Positions 27,094-36,371 of a stretch of 64,000 nt of DNA are shown here, piece by piece (the first letter of the stretch is position 1; every line of letters starts with the position of its first letter). Source of the stretch: Methanolinea sp. Lineage in GTDB: Archaea > Halobacteriota > Methanomicrobia > Methanomicrobiales > Methanospirillaceae. The position numbers and the translations under genes are program-made. The stretch is from positions 144,434 through 208,433 of the forward strand of contig JASEES010000001.1 in NCBI GenBank assembly GCA_030019395.1, in the 5' to 3' direction. A model generated the notes under the pieces. The model was not told the origin of the DNA. It saw only the letters and a program-made list of their open reading frames with translations, and ran no database searches.

Positions 27094-27777
27094 TCACCTG
27101 TTCTTCCACCTGTAGAAGGAATAGGAGATAACGAGGGTTGCAATGACTGCGACGAGGGCGAGAATTCCTGCCGCGGGGTTCGAGAGGAGGAGGTCCCTGA
27201 TTGCCTGGGAACCGATGGCAATCAGCGTGCACCCGAGGAATGCCCCGATGGTAATGGCAAGGAGCGTGCGGCCGGGGGACAGCCCGATCATCCAGCCCAC
27301 GAGCGAACCACCGATACCGCCGCTTCCCTGGAGGGGAAACATCACGAAGAGGACGACGCCGGAGAAGTAGAACTTCTCGAGCCAGGGACGTTTGCGCACA
27401 AAGTCATTGCCCTTTTCGAGGAACCGCCGGATCCAGCGGCCGAGGAGGGGGATCTTCACCGCGACGTCGCAGTTTAAGGCCATGAATATCCCTGCGAGCA
27501 CGTCCATTAAGCCGATCGAGAAAGCTATCAGCCACCAGGGAAAGCCAAGGGCAATTCCCAGCGGGACGATGCTTTCCTTTCCTGCCGGGGGAACGAGGTA
27601 CCCAAGCATCAGGCCGCCGAGCAAAAGGGCGCTGTCGGAGGGCAGGAAGAGAAAGCAGAGGAGGATATAGAACCCCCCAATCACGAAGGGAATGGCGATT
27701 CTGATGAGCCTTTCGGAGAGTGGGACCCCCTTTGCCGGACATATCTCGAACAGGGAGGTCTTCAGTGGAACGTCCAT
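27094..27777 (-). CDS. Small multidrug-export-like membrane protein (PF06695/COG2426 type)
   Basis: The protein is about 227 residues long with five to six membrane helices. The block VLFVMFPLQGSGGIGGSLVGWMIGLSPGRT near residue 145 matches the family signature (proline and glycine turns inside the membrane). I chose ATG 27777 (MDVPLKTSLFE) over the track start because the upstream residues are hydrophilic, lack a ribosome site and would extend into the divergent GDPD promoter. The export role of this family is named but weakly supported by experiment. Confidence 0.75.
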   Translation of the reverse strand: MDVPLKTSLFEICPAKGVPLSERLIRIAIPFVIGGFYILLCFLFLPSDSALLLGGLMLGYLVPPAGKESIVPLGIALGFPWWLIAFSIGLMDVLAGIFMALNCDVAVKIPLLGRWIRRFLEKGNDFVRKRPWLEKFYFSGVVLFVMFPLQGSGGIGGSLVGWMIGLSPGRTLLAITIGAFLGCTLIAIGSQAIRDLLLSNPAAGILALVAVIATLVISYSFYRWKNR

Positions 27778-27923
27778 GGAAAACACGTGACCCGGTAATG
27801 CGTTGCATGAGCTCTCTTCCCCGAAAACCAAAAAATGTGCCCATGTATCTCCGGTATGATCGCCGGCCTGCACCCCCCGATCATCGCATTTTATCTCTCC
27901 GTGAAACCAGAACACGCTATTCA

Positions 27924-28604
27924 ATGGAGATTATCGGTCACAGGGGTGCGGCTGCCGCAGCACCCGAAAATACCCTGGCGGCCATCCGCATCGGGATGGA
28001 ATGTGCCGATTACGTGGAGGTGGACGTGCGGCTCTCCCGGGACCATGTCCCTGTCCTCATGCATGACCCGACCGTCGACAGGACGACCAACGGGAACGGG
28101 CGCGTCGCAGAGTTTTCGGCTGCCGATCTCAGGCTCCTCGATGCAGGGAAAGGCGAGCCCGTCCCGACACTCGAAGAGGTATGCCTGCTCATCGGGGGAA
28201 AAACAGGCCTCTGCGTAGAGATAAAGGAGCCCGGGAGTGAACTTGAAGTGTGCGAGGTCCTCGACCGGGTGGCGGGGGAACCCCTCCTCGTGGTCTCGTT
28301 CCACCGCGCATCCCTTGCGATGGTCCATGACGTCATGCCCGATATCCCCCTCGGGCTCATCCACACCCAGCCCGTGCCCCCGACTCCACGGAAGAGTGAA
28401 GATCCTCCGTTCCGGGTATACCTGCCGAAGTTCGATACCCTCACCCGGGAAGCCGTTGAAGAGGTCCACGCACGGGGCATGCGCGTGATACCATGGACAC
28501 TCGGTTCGACTGCCGAATGGGACCGGGCCCGCGGGATGGGGGTCGACGGTTTTGCAACGGACGACCCCTGCAAGGCCCGCAGGTGGAGGGACACGGTGCA
28601 ATGA
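27924..28604 (+). CDS. Glycerophosphodiester phosphodiesterase
   Basis: The 226-residue protein opens with MEIIGHRGAAAAAPENTLAAI, which carries the catalytic HR and the ExxNT metal ligands of the GDPD TIM barrel, followed by EVDVRLSRDHVPVLMHDPTVDRTTNG (second metal ligands and catalytic His) and CVEIKEPG. It hydrolyses glycerophosphodiesters to glycerol phosphate and an alcohol, probably in lipid turnover, in the cytoplasm as no signal peptide is seen. Start ATG 27924 is the natural one; the track extension is upstream noise. Confidence 0.93.
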   Translation: MEIIGHRGAAAAAPENTLAAIRIGMECADYVEVDVRLSRDHVPVLMHDPTVDRTTNGNGRVAEFSAADLRLLDAGKGEPVPTLEEVCLLIGGKTGLCVEIKEPGSELEVCEVLDRVAGEPLLVVSFHRASLAMVHDVMPDIPLGLIHTQPVPPTPRKSEDPPFRVYLPKFDTLTREAVEEVHARGMRVIPWTLGSTAEWDRARGMGVDGFATDDPCKARRWRDTVQ

Positions 28605-28712
28605 TTGCTGGAATCTTGTTCCGGATATCCCGGTTTCAATTCCCGCCCTCTTTTCCGTGACGCTGGGGGAACCTTTTTGGCAGCCTTTGCCCACACCTGC
28701 CTGTGAAGGCAG

Positions 28713-30491
28713 ATGGACACCCAGATCCTCCTCGTGTCGGCCATCGTTGTCGGGACGCTCGTCCTGTTCGCAAGCGACCTGATACGGGTGGACCTCGTTG
28801 CAATCCTCGCGTGCCTTGCGGTTGCGTGGTCCGGCCTTGTCACGCCGCAGGAGGCAATTTCCGGTTTTTCCTCAAATGCCGTCGTTGCCATGGCAGCCGT
28901 CATGGTCCTGGGAACCGGCCTCGAGCGTGCGGGTGTCACATCACGTCTCGCCGCCTTCATCGTCCGTTATGCCGGGGCAGCCGAGCAGCGGGTTGTTGCC
29001 GCGACTTCCCTGACAGTCGGCCTCCTGTCATCAGTCATCCATAACGTCGGTGCAGCAGCAATCTTCCTCCCGGCAGCAGGCAGGATCGCGAGGCGGACGG
29101 GCATTCCCGTTTCCCGTCTGATGATGCCGATTGGGTTTGCAGCGATCCTCGGGGGAACAGTGACGATGATTGGGTCAGGACCCTTAATAGTCCTCAATGA
29201 CCTGCTCCGCCAGGGAGGGGCAGAACCCTTCTCCCTCTTTGCGGTCACTCCCATCGGGATTGTCCTTCTCCTGGCGGGAGTCGCACTCTTCTCCCTTGCA
29301 GGACACCGGGTCATCCCCGGTACAGGGGGAGAAGTCCCCCGGCCATCCGTCCCGGAGATCTGGAATATAAACCAGCCCATCCTGACCTGCCGGATCAGTG
29401 AATCCTCCCCCCTGTCCGGAAAGACCCGTGAGGAGGTCTTTTCGGGGAACCCGCACGGTCTTTTTCTCCTTGCAATCCGGGATGGAGACGACATCCAGGT
29501 AGCGCCCTCCCGCTGGTTCCGGTTCGAGCCCGGCCAGGAACTCGCAATCCTCGGCCCAAAGGAAGGTTTCGAGCAGTTTGCCAGAAAAACGGGATGTATC
29601 CCTGCCGGGGAAACGGGCAGTTTCGCTGAAATTCTCACCGGAGGGGGATACGGGTTTGCGGAACTCGTTGTCAGGCCACGTGCATCCATCATCGGAAAGA
29701 CACCGCGGGAGATCATGTTCCGCAAGACTTTTGCCATCGAACCCATCGTCCACGTGAGGGGGGAGACCGAAACCCGGGCTGACTTCTCTGACATGCCCCT
29801 TGCTGCAGGCGACATCATCGTTGCGTTCGGATCCTGGGAGAACCTCAGGGTTCTTGCACGGCACACCGACCTGCAGCTGATTTCCCAGCCGGAGGGAGAC
29901 CCCGTGCATTACCGGAAGGGCTTCCTCGCCGTGCTGATCTTCGCTTCTTCCCTTGCACTCACGCTGACCGGAGTCCCCCTCTCCCTTGCACTTCTCACGG
30001 GTGCGTTGGCCATGGTCCTTTCCCGGGTACTCGGTCCTGCTGACGTGTACAGGGCGATCGACTGGAAGACCATCGTCCTCATCGGGGGACTGATCCCCCT
30101 GGGAATAGCCGTTGAGAAGACCGGGGCAGCCGCCCTCCTCGCAGGATCGCTTGCGGGAGTGCTTTCCGGCACACACCCGCTCGTGGTCATGCTCGTCGTC
30201 GCAGCGATTGCAACCTGCCTCTCCCTCGTCATCTCGAACGTTGCTGCAACGATCCTCCTCGTCCCTCTCGTGATGGTCACGGGGCAGGACATGGGTGTTG
30301 ATCCAAGGGCCCTTGCCCTCCTCGTGGCAGTCTGTGCCCAGAACAGCTTCATACTCCCCACGCACCAGGTCAATGCACTCCTGATGGGGCCGGGGGGATA
30401 CCGCCCGTGGGACTATATCAGGGCAGGAAGCATCATGTCGGTCATGTTCATTGCCATTGCCGTTACCCTCATGTATCTCCTTGTTCTATAA
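28713..30491 (+). CDS. SLC13/DASS-type anion permease with TrkA-C domains
   Basis: The 592-residue protein has an N-terminal set of helices with SSVIHNVGAAAIFLPAA (about residue 105), a central soluble part with two RCK_C/TrkA-C domains (about 215-385, including GYGFAELVVRPRASIIGKTPRE) and a C-terminal helix set with LVISNVAATILLVPL and NSFILPTHQVNALLMGPGGY. These two NxxA/NT-like hairpins are the sodium:anion symporter signature. Its place ahead of rhodanese and YeeE/YedE genes makes sulfate or another sulfur oxyanion the best guess for the substrate. Confidence 0.87.
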   Translation: MDTQILLVSAIVVGTLVLFASDLIRVDLVAILACLAVAWSGLVTPQEAISGFSSNAVVAMAAVMVLGTGLERAGVTSRLAAFIVRYAGAAEQRVVAATSLTVGLLSSVIHNVGAAAIFLPAAGRIARRTGIPVSRLMMPIGFAAILGGTVTMIGSGPLIVLNDLLRQGGAEPFSLFAVTPIGIVLLLAGVALFSLAGHRVIPGTGGEVPRPSVPEIWNINQPILTCRISESSPLSGKTREEVFSGNPHGLFLLAIRDGDDIQVAPSRWFRFEPGQELAILGPKEGFEQFARKTGCIPAGETGSFAEILTGGGYGFAELVVRPRASIIGKTPREIMFRKTFAIEPIVHVRGETETRADFSDMPLAAGDIIVAFGSWENLRVLARHTDLQLISQPEGDPVHYRKGFLAVLIFASSLALTLTGVPLSLALLTGALAMVLSRVLGPADVYRAIDWKTIVLIGGLIPLGIAVEKTGAAALLAGSLAGVLSGTHPLVVMLVVAAIATCLSLVISNVAATILLVPLVMVTGQDMGVDPRALALLVAVCAQNSFILPTHQVNALLMGPGGYRPWDYIRAGSIMSVMFIAIAVTLMYLLVL

Positions 30492-30497
30492 CCCGGT

Positions 30498-31865
30498 ATG
30501 ATAATCCGGCAGTTCTTCGTCCCCGGAATAGCCCACAGTTCCTACATCGTTGCCGGGAACAGAGCATGTGCGGTCATTGACCCGAGCCGCGATACCGCGA
30601 GGTACATCACTTTTGCACGCAGCATGGGTCTTTCCATCACCCACATCCTCGAGACACACCTCCATGCAGATTTCGTATCGGGCCACCTCGACCTGGCCAA
30701 TGAAACCGGCGCCGGAATATACGCACCCCGGGCAGGACACTGCTCTTTTCCCCATGAAGGAGTCGTCGAAGGCGACGAGATACAGATCGAGGATATGACG
30801 TTCCGGGTCATCGAAACTGCAGGACATACCCCGGAGCATGTCTGCTACGTGGCAACCGACTTGTCCCGGGGAAAAACGCCGGTCGCGCTCTTCTCGGGTG
30901 ACACACTCTTTGTCGGCGACGTCGGCCGCCCCGATCTCTTTCCCGGCCGGGCAGAGGAACTTGCCACAGCACTCTTCGGGAACCTGCAGGCCAAGATACT
31001 CACGCTCCCGGACGAGTGCGAGCTGTATCCCGCGCACGGCATGGGCTCGCTCTGTGGCAGGGCGATGGCTGCAAAGAGGACGAGCACGATTGGATACGAA
31101 AGGAAATACAACTACGCGCTCCGGATCAGGGATCGGGAGGAGTTTGTCCGGGCGCTCACGTCCGGCATGCCTGCTGCCCCCGACCATTTTTCCCGCTGCT
31201 CGGAGATAAACCGGAAAGGACCTGCCCTGATGCGCAATCTCCCTGAACCTCTCCCGCTTGGCCCGGAGCCGTTCAGCCAGCGTGCCCGCGGAGGCGGGGC
31301 CGTGCTCCTGGACGTGCGGAGCTATCCCGCGTTTTCCGGTCTCCACATCCCGGGATCGTGGCACATCGACCTTTCCGGGAACTTCGCCACCCAGGCAGGA
31401 TGGATCCTTCCCCCCGGGCAGGATATCTGTCTCGTCGCCGAGAACAGGGAACAGGCCATGGAAGCCGCACTCCAGTTAAGGCGCGTGGGATTCGACAGTA
31501 TAGCAGGGTACCTCGATGGCGGGATGCTCCCCTGGAGTGCTGCCGGTCTCCCCGTCGACCGGGTCCCGGTCATTGCACCGGCCGATGCGCATGCACTCCT
31601 CGAAAAAGGTGATGCGGTCCTTGTCGACGTCAGGTCGCGGGAGGAGCGGACTGCCGCTTCCGTGAAAGGTTCAGTCCATATCCCGTGGCACGATCTCCGT
31701 TCCCGGTATGTCGAGCTTGACCCCGGGATGCATACCATCGTCATGTGCAGGGGGGGTCAGCGGGCGAGCATCGCGGCGAGTATCCTGAAGATGAAGGGAT
31801 TCAAAACGGTGTCCAACCTCGCCGGGGGATTTTCGGCGTACCAGAAGGCAGGTTTCGTATCCTGA
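30498..31865 (+). CDS. Metallo-beta-lactamase fold protein with two rhodanese domains
   Basis: The 455-residue protein has an ETHE1-like metallo-hydrolase domain (1-240) with ETHLHADFVSGH, TAGHTPEHVCYV and LFSGDTLFVGDVGRPD metal motifs. Two rhodanese modules follow: the first (about 255-355) has no active cysteine in its loop (DGGMLPW region), while the second keeps VMCRGGQRAS with cysteine near residue 416. This is the architecture of persulfide-handling enzymes. It lies 6 bases behind the anion permease and before two sulfur transporters, so it should process imported persulfide or thiosulfate sulfur. Confidence 0.88.
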   Translation: MIIRQFFVPGIAHSSYIVAGNRACAVIDPSRDTARYITFARSMGLSITHILETHLHADFVSGHLDLANETGAGIYAPRAGHCSFPHEGVVEGDEIQIEDMTFRVIETAGHTPEHVCYVATDLSRGKTPVALFSGDTLFVGDVGRPDLFPGRAEELATALFGNLQAKILTLPDECELYPAHGMGSLCGRAMAAKRTSTIGYERKYNYALRIRDREEFVRALTSGMPAAPDHFSRCSEINRKGPALMRNLPEPLPLGPEPFSQRARGGGAVLLDVRSYPAFSGLHIPGSWHIDLSGNFATQAGWILPPGQDICLVAENREQAMEAALQLRRVGFDSIAGYLDGGMLPWSAAGLPVDRVPVIAPADAHALLEKGDAVLVDVRSREERTAASVKGSVHIPWHDLRSRYVELDPGMHTIVMCRGGQRASIAASILKMKGFKTVSNLAGGFSAYQKAGFVS

Positions 31866-31916
31866 TGGGAGGGCTTATCAGGGTGGAATGCTCCTCCTAG
31901 TGATCAGGGAATCCCG

Positions 31917-32441
31917 ATGTCCGACTGGTTATTATCTGCGACCTGGTCGCCCTATGTCGTCGGTGCAGGGATTGGCATCCTGATCTGGATGACATTTCTC
32001 TTCTCCGACCGGCCGCTCGGAGTGTCTACTGCATACGCAAAGACGGCAGGCATGATAGAGAAGGCATTATCCCGGAAGAATGTTGCATCGATGCCGTACT
32101 ACCGCCAGGTGACCCCGGAAGCGGACTGGCAGTGGACCATCATCATCGGGGTGATTGCAGGCGGGTTCATCTCGGCGTATACCGCGGGGACGTTTGCCCT
32201 TTCTGCCGTCCCCCCGCTGTTTGCGGAAACTTTCGGGGCTGACACCCTCTTCCGTTTCGCTGTTGCACTCGCAGGCGGAATCATCATGGGTATCGGTGCC
32301 CGCTGGGCCGGCGGGTGCACGTCGGGCCACGGTATCTCCGGTACGCTCCAGCTCTCGCTTGCGAGCTGGGTCGCGGTGATCTGCTTCTTTGCCGGGGGAA
32401 TCCTTGCGGCAGGACTCCTCTTTGGTTTTCGGTTCCTGTGA
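31917..32441 (+). CDS. YeeE/YedE family sulfur transporter (1)
   Basis: The 174-residue membrane protein has four to five helices and the family block ARWAGGCTSGHGISGTLQLSLASW near residue 125, whose cysteine lies in the thiosulfate path of characterised TsuA (YeeE). It represents half of the usual long protein; the second half is the next gene, 12 bases downstream. Together they should import thiosulfate or another sulfur species through the cytoplasmic membrane. Confidence 0.88.
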   Translation: MSDWLLSATWSPYVVGAGIGILIWMTFLFSDRPLGVSTAYAKTAGMIEKALSRKNVASMPYYRQVTPEADWQWTIIIGVIAGGFISAYTAGTFALSAVPPLFAETFGADTLFRFAVALAGGIIMGIGARWAGGCTSGHGISGTLQLSLASWVAVICFFAGGILAAGLLFGFRFL

Positions 32442-32453
32442 GGTGGAAACGCC

Positions 32454-33011
32454 ATGCCATTCGAAGGGATAAGGCAGAACAAGTCTCTGCAGGCGCTCCT
32501 CGGGCTCGTTTTCGGCACTGTATTCGGTTTTCTCCTCCAGAAGGGAGGAGTGACGCTGTACGACGTGATCATCGGGCAGCTCCTGCTCACCGACTTCACC
32601 GTTGTCAAGGTGATGCTCTCTGCCATCCTCGTCGGGATGGTCGGGGTCCATGCCATGAAGGCTGCGGGGCTGGTCCGTCTCCACGTCCGGGCAGGCTCGG
32701 TTGGCTCGACTGTCATCGGCGGTCTCATCTTCGGTGTCGGTTTTGCGGTCCTCGGGTACTGTCCCGGGACGGCCGCCGGGGCACTCGGATCGGGAGCACT
32801 CGATGCAGCAGTCGGCATGGCAGGGATCGTGATCGGTGCAGGTATCTTTGCCCGGCTCTACCCGGTCCTCGAACGATCTGTCCTGAACCGCGGGAAGTTT
32901 CCGGCAGAGACCATTCCCCAGCTCCTCGGGGTCTCTCCCATGCCGGTTGCCTGTGCAGTCGCCATCATGATCCTCGTCATCCTTGCCTTTTTTGCGACCA
33001 TGGGCTTGTGA
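32454..33011 (+). CDS. YeeE/YedE family sulfur transporter (2)
   Basis: The 185-residue protein has about five helices and the cysteine block GFAVLGYCPGTAAGALGSG near residue 100. It starts MPFEGIRQNKSLQALLGLVFGTVFGFLLQKGGV, as in the C-terminal half of YeeE/YedE systems. It is the pair partner of the gene at 31917. The two halves as separate genes with a rhodanese in the same operon are known in other prokaryotes. Confidence 0.87.
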   Translation: MPFEGIRQNKSLQALLGLVFGTVFGFLLQKGGVTLYDVIIGQLLLTDFTVVKVMLSAILVGMVGVHAMKAAGLVRLHVRAGSVGSTVIGGLIFGVGFAVLGYCPGTAAGALGSGALDAAVGMAGIVIGAGIFARLYPVLERSVLNRGKFPAETIPQLLGVSPMPVACAVAIMILVILAFFATMGL

Positions 33012-33042
33012 GACCAAGGATTTGGTCCGGGGAAGAGACGCA

Positions 33043-33486
33043 ATGGTCAATATCCTCCTTGGTGTCGGAAATCCCCTTCGCCGGGACGACGGGGTGGGAA
33101 ACTACGTCGCGGCGGGCTTCCGCCGGCAGGGCTGGATGTCGCTTGACTGCGGGACCGTTCCGGAAAATTTCACGGGGATCGTCAGGAGAGAGCACCCCGG
33201 CCTCCTCGTCATCGTCGACGCGGCAGAGATGGGGAGGTCGCCCGGGGAGTTCTGCGTGGTTCCAAAAGAGCGTCTGCGGGACGTCTCCTTCGGGACGCAC
33301 CAGCTTCCGCTCGACGTCATCGTGGATTACCTTGCACATTCGGCCGGACGGATAGTCATTATCGGAATCCAGCCCCTCGTTGTGGAGACAGGGGAGGGGC
33401 TCTCCCCTCCCGTCCGGGAAGGGGCTGACAGGCTCATCGGGTACCTGGAACGGGGAGAACCGGACAGGATCCCGGTGTTCCGGTAA
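33043..33486 (+). CDS. Hydrogenase maturation protease (HycI-like)
   Basis: The 147-residue protein begins MVNILLGVGNPLRRDDGVG, the metal-binding opening of M52 [NiFe]-hydrogenase proteases, with VIVDAAEMG (second metal Asp) and FGTHQLPLDVI (metal His) following. Such proteases clip the C-terminus of the large subunit after nickel insertion. It ends the sulfur operon and converges on the mbh operon, whose MbhL ends in DPCLSCTDR plus about 27 further residues. MbhL is therefore its likely substrate. Confidence 0.9.
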   Translation: MVNILLGVGNPLRRDDGVGNYVAAGFRRQGWMSLDCGTVPENFTGIVRREHPGLLVIVDAAEMGRSPGEFCVVPKERLRDVSFGTHQLPLDVIVDYLAHSAGRIVIIGIQPLVVETGEGLSPPVREGADRLIGYLERGEPDRIPVFR

Positions 33487-33565
33487 CGGGGGTACAGGGA
33501 TCGCTTTAGAGGGACCGGAATTTTCCCGGTGCAACCCCCGGTGTGCCAATGACTTCTTCTGCCTC

Positions 33566-33574
33566 TTTTTTTTT
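33566..33574 (+). terminator. T-rich terminator after the sulfur/protease operon
   Basis: A run of nine T follows GCCTC, 80 bases past the protease stop. Archaeal RNA polymerase terminates at such runs without a hairpin. Confidence 0.5.
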
Positions 33575-33706
33575 GAAAAAACAGACGGATTTCATCCGGG
33601 CTGAAAGATTCAGAATGAAAAAACCGCAGAAATTTTTTACAGAAACCTCCCATGGCTGCCGTTTGGTCAGGCATACGGCTTGAAAAAGGCGAAGTGATTC
33701 TCAGTC

Positions 33707-33713
33707 AAAAAAA
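33707..33713 (-). terminator. T-rich terminator after mbhN
   Basis: On the minus strand a run of seven T lies 12 bases beyond the mbhN stop codon. It faces the plus-strand terminator at 33566, and the 238-base gap holds no gene. Confidence 0.45.
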
Positions 33714-33724
33714 GTGGCTTTTTC

Positions 33725-34129
33725 CTACTCCACGATCAGGTCTTCGGCATACCTGTCCTCGCCGGCGAGGAGGAATGCATCCGTCATGGAGAGGCAGCTC
33801 TTCGGGCAGATGCTCGTGCACTGGGAACAGAAGATGCACTGGTCGACCCAGACCCTGATCTTCTTTATATCCGGGATGAATTCGATCGCATGGGCCGGAC
33901 AGACCTTCACGCAGAGCGTGCACCCGATGCAGGAGTCCCTGTCATACGCAATCTTTCCCCGGAACCGTGGCGGTGTGGGGACCGGAGGGTTTACGGCTGC
34001 CCGGCCGGCCTGCACGTCCCGGAGGAAGGCCCGGATGGATGGCGGGAGGTACTTGGCAGGGAACCGGTTGGTGGCAGGTCTCCGGAAGAGCTGGCGCACG
34101 AGTTCGGGGACGAGCGGCAGCGCCCTCAT
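33725..34129 (-). CDS. mbhN: Mbh hydrogenase ferredoxin-like subunit MbhN
   Basis: The 134-residue subunit has two [4Fe-4S] motifs, CIGCTLCVKVCP and CIFCSQCTSICP (about residues 67-110), as in NuoI. It should take electrons from soluble ferredoxin and pass them to MbhJ. ATG 34129 overlaps the mbhM stop (ATGA). It is the last gene of the operon. The N-terminal 60 residues are Pro/Arg-rich and less conserved. Confidence 0.92.
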   Translation of the reverse strand: MRALPLVPELVRQLFRRPATNRFPAKYLPPSIRAFLRDVQAGRAAVNPPVPTPPRFRGKIAYDRDSCIGCTLCVKVCPAHAIEFIPDIKKIRVWVDQCIFCSQCTSICPKSCLSMTDAFLLAGEDRYAEDLIVE

Positions 34130-35145
34130 ATCCCCACCCCCGCGAGGGGTCCTGCAATAACGTCGGCCATCAGGAGGAGGAGTCCGGCAAGCCCGATGAC
34201 AGAGAGGTAGACCCAGTAGAACGAGACGAGCTCGTTGATCCGGAACCGCGCCATCGCGACCCGGACGAGGGTGACGGCAAAGAAGAGGACGAGGACTGCC
34301 TTGAGGAGGAAGAAGAGGAGGTCGGCAGCCAGGGCAACGACAGGAGGCATCGCGAGGAACGAGGAGAGTGTCCAGGGGAAGAAGACAGCCACGATGATCG
34401 CGGCAAGGACGAGTGTCTTTGCAGCCTGGGCCAGGGAGAACATCGCGAGGTTCCTGCCGGAATACTCGACCAGCAGGCCGCCTGCAAGCTCGGTCTCGGC
34501 CTCCTGCGTGTCGAACGGGATGCGGGAGAGCTCGGCGGGAGTAATGGCAGCAAGCACGACGAGGAGGATGAAAACCCCGGCGAGCCCGAGCGGTCCTGTG
34601 ACAGACCATACCGGGTTTGCAGCAATGGACTGGAGTGCAAACGGGTGGGAGATACCTGCTGCGCCGAGCCTCCAAGCAACGCCGATGACAACGATTGCCA
34701 GCGGGAACTCGTACGCGATCATGGTCACCATCTCGCGCTGTGCCCCGACGGTCGCATACGGTGATCCGGATGCAAACCCACCCGCAACGAGTGCGAGGGC
34801 AGGAACCGTCAGGAGGTACATCACGAGGACGAGGTCACCGTAAGCCCCGAGCACGGGCATCGTGCTTCCGACCGGTATGTAGAAGAGGACGAGTACACTC
34901 GAGACGAGTGCAACGACGGGTGCAGCGTTAAAGAGCCAGGGGATGGCATTGGCCGGGACCACGGTATCCTTCTGGAGGAGCTTGACCGTGTCGATGAAAG
35001 GCTGCCTGATGGGAGGCCCGATCCGGGCCTGCATGTGTGCCGCAAGCTTCCTGTCGATTCCCGAGAGGAGGAGACCCCCTGCGAGTGCAAAGAGGGAGAG
35101 GGCGGCACACCATGCGGCTAGGAGGGCGATCTCTGCCGGGGTCAT
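34126..35145 (-). CDS. mbhM: Mbh hydrogenase membrane subunit MbhM (NuoH-like)
   Basis: The 339-residue protein has eight helices and the NuoH/HycD signatures ARIGPPIRQPFIDTVKLLQKD (about residue 40) and FDTQEAETELAGGLLVEYSG (acidic loop, about residue 212). It anchors the peripheral arm and conducts the coupling ions at the junction. It overlaps both neighbours by ATGA, so synthesis is coupled. Confidence 0.93.
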   Translation of the reverse strand: MTPAEIALLAAWCAALSLFALAGGLLLSGIDRKLAAHMQARIGPPIRQPFIDTVKLLQKDTVVPANAIPWLFNAAPVVALVSSVLVLFYIPVGSTMPVLGAYGDLVLVMYLLTVPALALVAGGFASGSPYATVGAQREMVTMIAYEFPLAIVVIGVAWRLGAAGISHPFALQSIAANPVWSVTGPLGLAGVFILLVVLAAITPAELSRIPFDTQEAETELAGGLLVEYSGRNLAMFSLAQAAKTLVLAAIIVAVFFPWTLSSFLAMPPVVALAADLLFFLLKAVLVLFFAVTLVRVAMARFRINELVSFYWVYLSVIGLAGLLLLMADVIAGPLAGVGI

Positions 35146-36371
35146 CCCTGCAACCTCCTCGTCTTCTCCACGGAGAGACGGTGGAGGTCATCCTTGGAAA
35201 GGATGGACCTCCGGCTGTCCCGGACGATGGCAACCCTGTCGGTGCAGGAGAGGCACGGGTCAATGGAGGCCACGATAATGGGAATATCGGCAATCTGCGA
35301 TCCGCGGAGCATGGGTATCCAGGACATCAGGTTCGAGTAGGACGATGCCTTGACCTTCCACGAGGCGGGCGAGTCCTTCCCCTCCATCCTGACGTAGTGG
35401 AGGCACTCGCCCCGGGGCGCCTCGACCCTCCCGATACCCTCTCCCGTCGCCTTTTTACACGTCGCAAGGAGCTTGACCAGCTTCTCCTCGGCCGTGATCG
35501 GCCCTGCCGGCATCTCCGAGAGGCACTGCCGGATGATCTGGCAGGACTGGCCGACCTCGAGCAGCCGCACGACGATCCTGTCGTACACATCGCCGTGGGT
35601 CTCGCCCAGGTACCGGTCGGGCAGCACGGCTTTGACGTCGAGGTCTCCGTATGCAGCGTACGGGTAGTCCTGGCGGAGGTCAACGTTGACCCCGGATGCC
35701 CGTGCCGTCGGGCCGACAGTGCACAGCTCGAGTGCATCTTTGCGGGAGAGGACACCGACGTCGCGGCACCGCATCCGGATGGTCCTGTCGTCCAGGAAAA
35801 AGGAGAGGAGGGTGTCGAGCAGCCCCTCGTAGGTGGCAAGGCACTTCTCGATGATTGCGTGCTGTTCCGGCACGATATCCCTCCTGACTCCCCCGACCTG
35901 CACGATACCGTAGTTGACGCGGTTTCCTGTCAGGTTCTCGATGACGTCCATCGCCTCCTCCCGAACCCTCCATGTAAGGTGGAGGAGAGAGTCAAACCCG
36001 AGTTCGTGGGCTGCAACACCCGCCCAGAGGAGGTGCGACTGGATGCGCTCGAACTCGTGCACGATCGTCCGGATGTAGTCCGCTCTCTCCGGGACCTCGA
36101 TGCCGGCGATCTGTTCGACGGCCAGGGAGAAGGAGAGCGAGTGGACGACCCCGCATATCCCGCATATCCTGTCCGTGAGGTGGACGATCTGGACCGGGTT
36201 CCGGCGCATCCCCATCCACTCGATCCCCCGGTGTGCCTGTCCGGGGGCGAAATCGACGTCCCTGACGACCTCTCCCTCCAGCTCGAAGGTGAACATCACG
36301 GGTTCCTTGAGAGCAGGGTGGTTCGGGCCTATGGGTACCCGGTACGGTGCTTTCTTCGACTCGCCACTCAT
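35142..36371 (-). CDS. mbhL: Mbh [NiFe]-hydrogenase large (catalytic) subunit MbhL
   Basis: The 409-residue protein has both nickel-binding pairs: RICGICG (about residue 70) and DPCLSCTDR (about residue 375). This separates a true group 4 hydrogenase from the cysteine-less complex I and Mbx homologues. GQAHRGIEWMG near residue 45 is the conserved first block. The C-terminal 27 residues after the second pair may be removed by the nearby HycI-like protease. It reduces protons to H2 with electrons from ferredoxin, or runs in reverse in a methanogen needing reduced ferredoxin. Confidence 0.95.
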   Translation of the reverse strand: MSGESKKAPYRVPIGPNHPALKEPVMFTFELEGEVVRDVDFAPGQAHRGIEWMGMRRNPVQIVHLTDRICGICGVVHSLSFSLAVEQIAGIEVPERADYIRTIVHEFERIQSHLLWAGVAAHELGFDSLLHLTWRVREEAMDVIENLTGNRVNYGIVQVGGVRRDIVPEQHAIIEKCLATYEGLLDTLLSFFLDDRTIRMRCRDVGVLSRKDALELCTVGPTARASGVNVDLRQDYPYAAYGDLDVKAVLPDRYLGETHGDVYDRIVVRLLEVGQSCQIIRQCLSEMPAGPITAEEKLVKLLATCKKATGEGIGRVEAPRGECLHYVRMEGKDSPASWKVKASSYSNLMSWIPMLRGSQIADIPIIVASIDPCLSCTDRVAIVRDSRRSILSKDDLHRLSVEKTRRLQG

